A stretch of DNA of 64,000 nucleotides from Acidobacteriota bacterium (lineage in GTDB: Bacteria > Acidobacteriota > Blastocatellia > UBA7656). A program made the position numbers and the translations under genes. Of this stretch, positions 61,105 to 64,000 are shown piece by piece. The notes below the pieces were generated by a model, which saw nothing but the letters and a program-made list of their open reading frames with translations, was not told where the DNA came from and ran no database searches. Position 1 is the stretch's first letter; each line of letters starts with the position of its first letter. The DNA is taken from assembly GCA_038040445.1 (NCBI GenBank), contig JBBPIG010000009.1:1-64000 (forward strand), written 5' to 3'.

Positions 61105-62469
61105 TCATTTATAGCGAGTCCCGTGCTTGATCACCATACCGACATTCTGAAGCAGGTCGATATAACGAAGCACGTCGCCGCGCACCGCGATGATGTCGGC
61201 GTATTTTCCTTCGCTGACCGTTCCAACCTGGCTGTCGACTTTCATCAGCACAGAAGGCCAGTAAGTTGCGGCTCGAATCGCGGTCATCGGGTCGACGCCG
61301 AAATGATTGACCCACGCATCAAGCTCGTGCCACGTGCTCTGGCTGTGAAACTTCATCGGTATGCCGCTATCAGTGCCGATCAAAAGCACGACACCTGACT
61401 CGGCGAGTTGCTGAAACTTTCTCTTTAGCGTCGGCCGCCGGTTGGGCGTGATTTGAAAATAAGGAAGCCGGTCCGGATGTTCGAGGGATTGCTTTATGTC
61501 CGCGACAATCGCCTCGGTCAAGCCAACCTGCCAGGACGGATCATCCAATGCTTCGCGGTTTTCGCGCACGTACTCGTAATTCAACAAGCCCTCAATCGTA
61601 GGCGTCCAAAACAGCGGACCGAGGCTCATCTTCGCAGTTCGTTCGCGCAGCAGGGCGACGATGTCCGGCGGGTATTCAGGGGCGGCGGCCAGCCCGGTGT
61701 GTTCGAAGCAATCGACGCCGGCTTGAAGCCCTCGGCGAATCTCTTCCGGGCGATGCGAGTGAGCGACGACCGTCAGCCGATGCTTGTGAGCTTCATCGAC
61801 CACGGCTTGCACTTCTTCCATGGTCATCTGGTCCTGATCGATGAGCTTGATGCAGTTGACTCCCGCTTCGGCCAGCTTGCGCACCTTGTCGCGGGCATCT
61901 GCGGCGCCATTGGTTCCCCATCGAAAATACTCAGTGCCCGGGTACGGCTCGTGTTGAATGAAGGGCCCCGATACATAGAGCGTTGGCCCCGGCAGCTTGC
62001 CCGCGTTGATCCGATCGCGTACGGATAGGCTCTCTTTGAGCGGCCCGCCGAGGTCGCGCGCGCTGGTGACACCGGCCATCAGCAGTTGCTTCGCCGAAGC
62101 CGGCATGATTACGTTTTCGAACTGGGGCGTATAGGTCTTGTCCCAGTGCGCGTAGTCGCTGTGGCCGTTGATCATCAGGTGAACGTGCATGTCCCAAAGC
62201 CCTGGCAGAACGGACATGCCTTCGGTTGAGATGACTTCAGCGCCTTTCGGAATCGCGAGCGAGCCGACTTGCCCGACGGCCTTGATACGCTCGCCATCGA
62301 TAATGATGACGCTGTTGCGAATGGGCTTGCTGCCGAAGCCATCGATGAGCGTGCCGCCGACGAGCGCTTTGATGGTTTGCGATTGGGCCGGCGCCGAAAT
62401 GTTCATCGCCAGAAGAGCGAGCGCGCCAACGAGCGCAAGTGATAACGAGAAACCCCGAGATGTTTTCAT
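61105..62469 (-). CDS. Exported amidohydrolase (imidazolonepropionase-like)
   Basis: A 454-residue protein with signal peptide FSLSLALVGALALLAMNISA. Metal ligands are seen in LWDMHVHLMI, the carbamylated-Lys region GVNCIKLIDQDQMT, TVVAHSHRPEEIRRG, VDCFEHTGLA and the Asp in LIGTDSGIPM. VLKYIDxL-type end (GDVLRYIDLLQNVGMVIKHG) is typical. Such exported enzymes in Acidobacteriota often act as prolidases or on cyclic amides; the substrate is unknown. Confidence 0.92.
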   Translation of the reverse strand: MKTSRGFSLSLALVGALALLAMNISAPAQSQTIKALVGGTLIDGFGSKPIRNSVIIIDGERIKAVGQVGSLAIPKGAEVISTEGMSVLPGLWDMHVHLMINGHSDYAHWDKTYTPQFENVIMPASAKQLLMAGVTSARDLGGPLKESLSVRDRINAGKLPGPTLYVSGPFIQHEPYPGTEYFRWGTNGAADARDKVRKLAEAGVNCIKLIDQDQMTMEEVQAVVDEAHKHRLTVVAHSHRPEEIRRGLQAGVDCFEHTGLAAAPEYPPDIVALLRERTAKMSLGPLFWTPTIEGLLNYEYVRENREALDDPSWQVGLTEAIVADIKQSLEHPDRLPYFQITPNRRPTLKRKFQQLAESGVVLLIGTDSGIPMKFHSQSTWHELDAWVNHFGVDPMTAIRAATYWPSVLMKVDSQVGTVSEGKYADIIAVRGDVLRYIDLLQNVGMVIKHGTRYK

Positions 62470-62551
62470 CCGATTCTCCTCGACCGAATTGTAGTATGAA
62501 GTGCGCGCACACCAAAGTTGCGATGAACCACGGGAAGGCTGAAGTTCAGGG

Positions 62552-63232
62552 CTAGGATTTTCTCGCCGTCAATACCAACAGCACTGGAAAGCCCAGATAT
62601 TTCGCCGCCGCGTGAACCGACGCGGCCAGTTCTTCGTCGCCAGTGAACTCGCGCACCTCGACGTCAACGAACCCAGCGTCTTCGAAGATATCGACGTGCT
62701 CCCGGACTGTGTAGTGAAATGCGCCCAGCCGATACTCAACCCCTTCTTGCTCGAAGTTCGCTTCGATTCCAGCCGCCGACATCTGCGGATGGTAGACAGA
62801 GAAGACCAACCTGCCGCCTGGTTTCAGCACCAGATAGAACTCGCGCGAAACTGCGCCAAGGTCGCTCAAGTGCTCGCCTATTAGGGCGCACAGGGCCGCG
62901 TCGAAGGTTCCAGGCTTGAAGGGCAGCGGGCGCTCAAGGTCCGCTAACGCAAGAGGCGCGTTTGGGTAGTGGCGATGCGCGACCTTCAACATGCCGGGCG
63001 CGAAGTCGATTCCAATCGGCATGGTTCCCGCCGAAAGCAGTTGCCTTAAATGTCTTCCAGTACCGCAGCCGGCGTCGAGTATCAGTTCGCCGCCCTGCGC
63101 TGCGAGCGCCTTGCTAGTATGTCGCGAATCCATCGACACCACCGGGTTGGGCGTCGAGTCATAGGTTTTTGACCAGAGGTCATACCCCTGGCGCGCGCTA
63201 ACTCTCTCGATCTTCCTTCCAGGAGGTAGCAT
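62552..63232 (-). CDS. Class I SAM-dependent methyltransferase (UbiE-like)
   Basis: A 226-residue methyltransferase. ARQGYDLWSKTYDSTPNPV opens it, motif I is LILDAGCGTGRHLRQLLSAG, post-I GIDFAPGMLKVAHRHYPNAP, and FDAALCALIGEHLSDL continues the fold; LVLKPGGRLVFSVYHPQMSA is motif III. The ATG lies inside the palindrome at 63223-63303 and gives MLPPGRKIERV, the same first four residues as hom. Substrate unknown. Confidence 0.9.
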   Translation of the reverse strand: MLPPGRKIERVSARQGYDLWSKTYDSTPNPVVSMDSRHTSKALAAQGGELILDAGCGTGRHLRQLLSAGTMPIGIDFAPGMLKVAHRHYPNAPLALADLERPLPFKPGTFDAALCALIGEHLSDLGAVSREFYLVLKPGGRLVFSVYHPQMSAAGIEANFEQEGVEYRLGAFHYTVREHVDIFEDAGFVDVEVREFTGDEELAASVHAAAKYLGFPVLLVLTARKS

Positions 63233-63303
63233 AGACTTTAGTCTGTGTCTCGTGATTACCGTACAAGAAGAATCACCCGGACACAGACTAAAGTCTATGC
63301 TAC
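63223..63303. repeat. 26 bp-arm palindrome, copy 2
   Basis: Left arm GAGGTAGCATAGACTTTAGT and CTGTGT (63223-63248); right arm ACACAGACTAAAGTCTATGC and TAC (63281-63303). The arms are the same as in copy 1, while the loop sequence is different. The left arm supplies the methyltransferase ATG. Confidence 0.9.
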
Positions 63304-63414
63304 GAGGCTTCCGCGCTTGACAGCAACTCGGATAGCACGTGACACTTTGAGGCGCTTACCAGGATTGATACAATCGATCGTTGGTAAGTTGTTCTCCGCA
63401 GGTAAGCAGCAACA

Positions 63415-64000
63415 ATGCAAACGGAACGCGAACTTAGACAGCAGATCGTCGAGATAGGCCGCCGCATTTACGAGCTAGGATTCGTCGCGGCATCCGATGG
63501 CAACGTCAGCGCGAGGCTTACGGACGGGACGATACTCACCACGCCCACGATGGTGTGCAAAGGGCGTATGACGGAAGACATGCTCGTGCTGGTGGACATC
63601 GACGGCAAAAAACGCCGGCGCGACGAGCGGAATCCTTCGTCCGAGTTCGCGATGCACAAGACAATCTATCAACTGCGTCCGGATGTTCACGCGGTGGTAC
63701 ACGCGCATCCCCCTTTCGGGACGGGCTTCGCGGTAGCGAATGTTCCGCTCGATAAGCCGTTGCTGTCCGAGGTTATACTGACCCTTGGATGCGTGCCGCT
63801 AACGGGTTACGGCACGCCCTCTACAGACGAGCTGCCTGCGTCGCTGGCGCCGTTCATTCCACATCACGATGCGTTATTGTTAGCGAACCACGGCGCGGTC
63901 GCGTACGGGCCGGATCTCGAGCTGGCATTCGCGCGGATGGAAACGCTCGAGCATTTTGCAAAGATAACCCTGGTCGCTCGATTAGTCGGGAAACCGCGCG
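63415..64000 (+). CDS. Class II aldolase/adducin family protein (3' end outside window)
   Basis: The frame MQTERELRQQIVEIGRRIYE is open to the window edge, 195 codons so far. AASDGNVSARLTDGTILTTP and PSSEFAMHKTIYQLRPDVHA precede VVHAHPPFGTGFAVA, the His-x-His zinc site; LLANHGAVAYGPDLELAFAR holds the third His. This matches L-fuculose-phosphate aldolase-like proteins, which cleave sugar phosphates. The catalytic Glu is probably that in NPSSEFAMHK. AGGTAAG before the ATG is a weak ribosome site. Confidence 0.9.
   Translation, partial: MQTERELRQQIVEIGRRIYELGFVAASDGNVSARLTDGTILTTPTMVCKGRMTEDMLVLVDIDGKKRRRDERNPSSEFAMHKTIYQLRPDVHAVVHAHPPFGTGFAVANVPLDKPLLSEVILTLGCVPLTGYGTPSTDELPASLAPFIPHHDALLLANHGAVAYGPDLELAFARMETLEHFAKITLVARLVGKPR

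Overview
This 64 kb window is a chromosomal piece of a GC-rich Gram-negative bacterium. The envelope genes (TonB/ExbB/two ExbD, SecD/SecF/YajC, SurA-like PPIase, lipoproteins), the futalosine-type menaquinone gene, the PQQ and cytochrome c gene pair, the SBBP-repeat protein, the Uma2 gene and the many intergenic palindromes fit an Acidobacteriota genome, most likely class Blastocatellia. That placement is inference; there is no rRNA gene in the window, and I recognised no tRNA gene.

Layout. Bases 1-4540 are an accessory polymorphic-toxin region: the 3' end of a large Rhs gene with a metallopeptidase-like tip, a downstream partner gene, then two 5'-truncated Rhs tips. Each truncated tip is preceded by the same ~215 bp repeat, and one has its own partner gene. 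The region closes with a 315 bp MITE-like element. Bases 4542-14269 hold dnaE, a secreted beta-propeller protein, an ABC-F ATPase and a SurA-like lipoprotein. From 14454 come rpmB, then on the minus strand ridA, rel, a TPR lipoprotein, exbD-exbD-exbB-tonB, and secF-secD-yajC-tgt. Bases 26369-28850 are a scar zone with a deleted TIR/TPR gene, a Uma2 gene, a CaiB-type CoA transferase and REP palindromes, leading into an acyl-CoA dehydrogenase.

Bases 30308-43688 carry mqnD, eno, rsgA, methyltransferase, PQQ dehydrogenase with cytochrome c, a GntR/slipin operon with a visible operator, rhodanese and peroxidase genes, gpmI, a YchF-like ATPase and a HAD phosphatase. Bases 43881-44575 are a compact two-gene cassette (retropepsin-like protease plus small DUF5678-like protein) bounded by short inverted repeats. 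The rest (45024-64000) is mostly housekeeping: antiporter, glycosyltransferase, aminotransferase, coaD, rsmD, hom, NUDIX, SAM hydrolase, citrate synthase, an SH3 lipoprotein, a Fic-like pseudoenzyme operon, an amidohydrolase, a methyltransferase and a class II aldolase that runs off the end.

The most distinctive features are the serial Rhs tip cassettes and the dense set of intergenic palindromes. The palindromes often touch coding sequence: two copies of one 26 bp-arm palindrome supply the ATG and first residues (MLPP) of unrelated genes, one also supplies a stop codon, and other families supply the HAD start and the gpmI tail.
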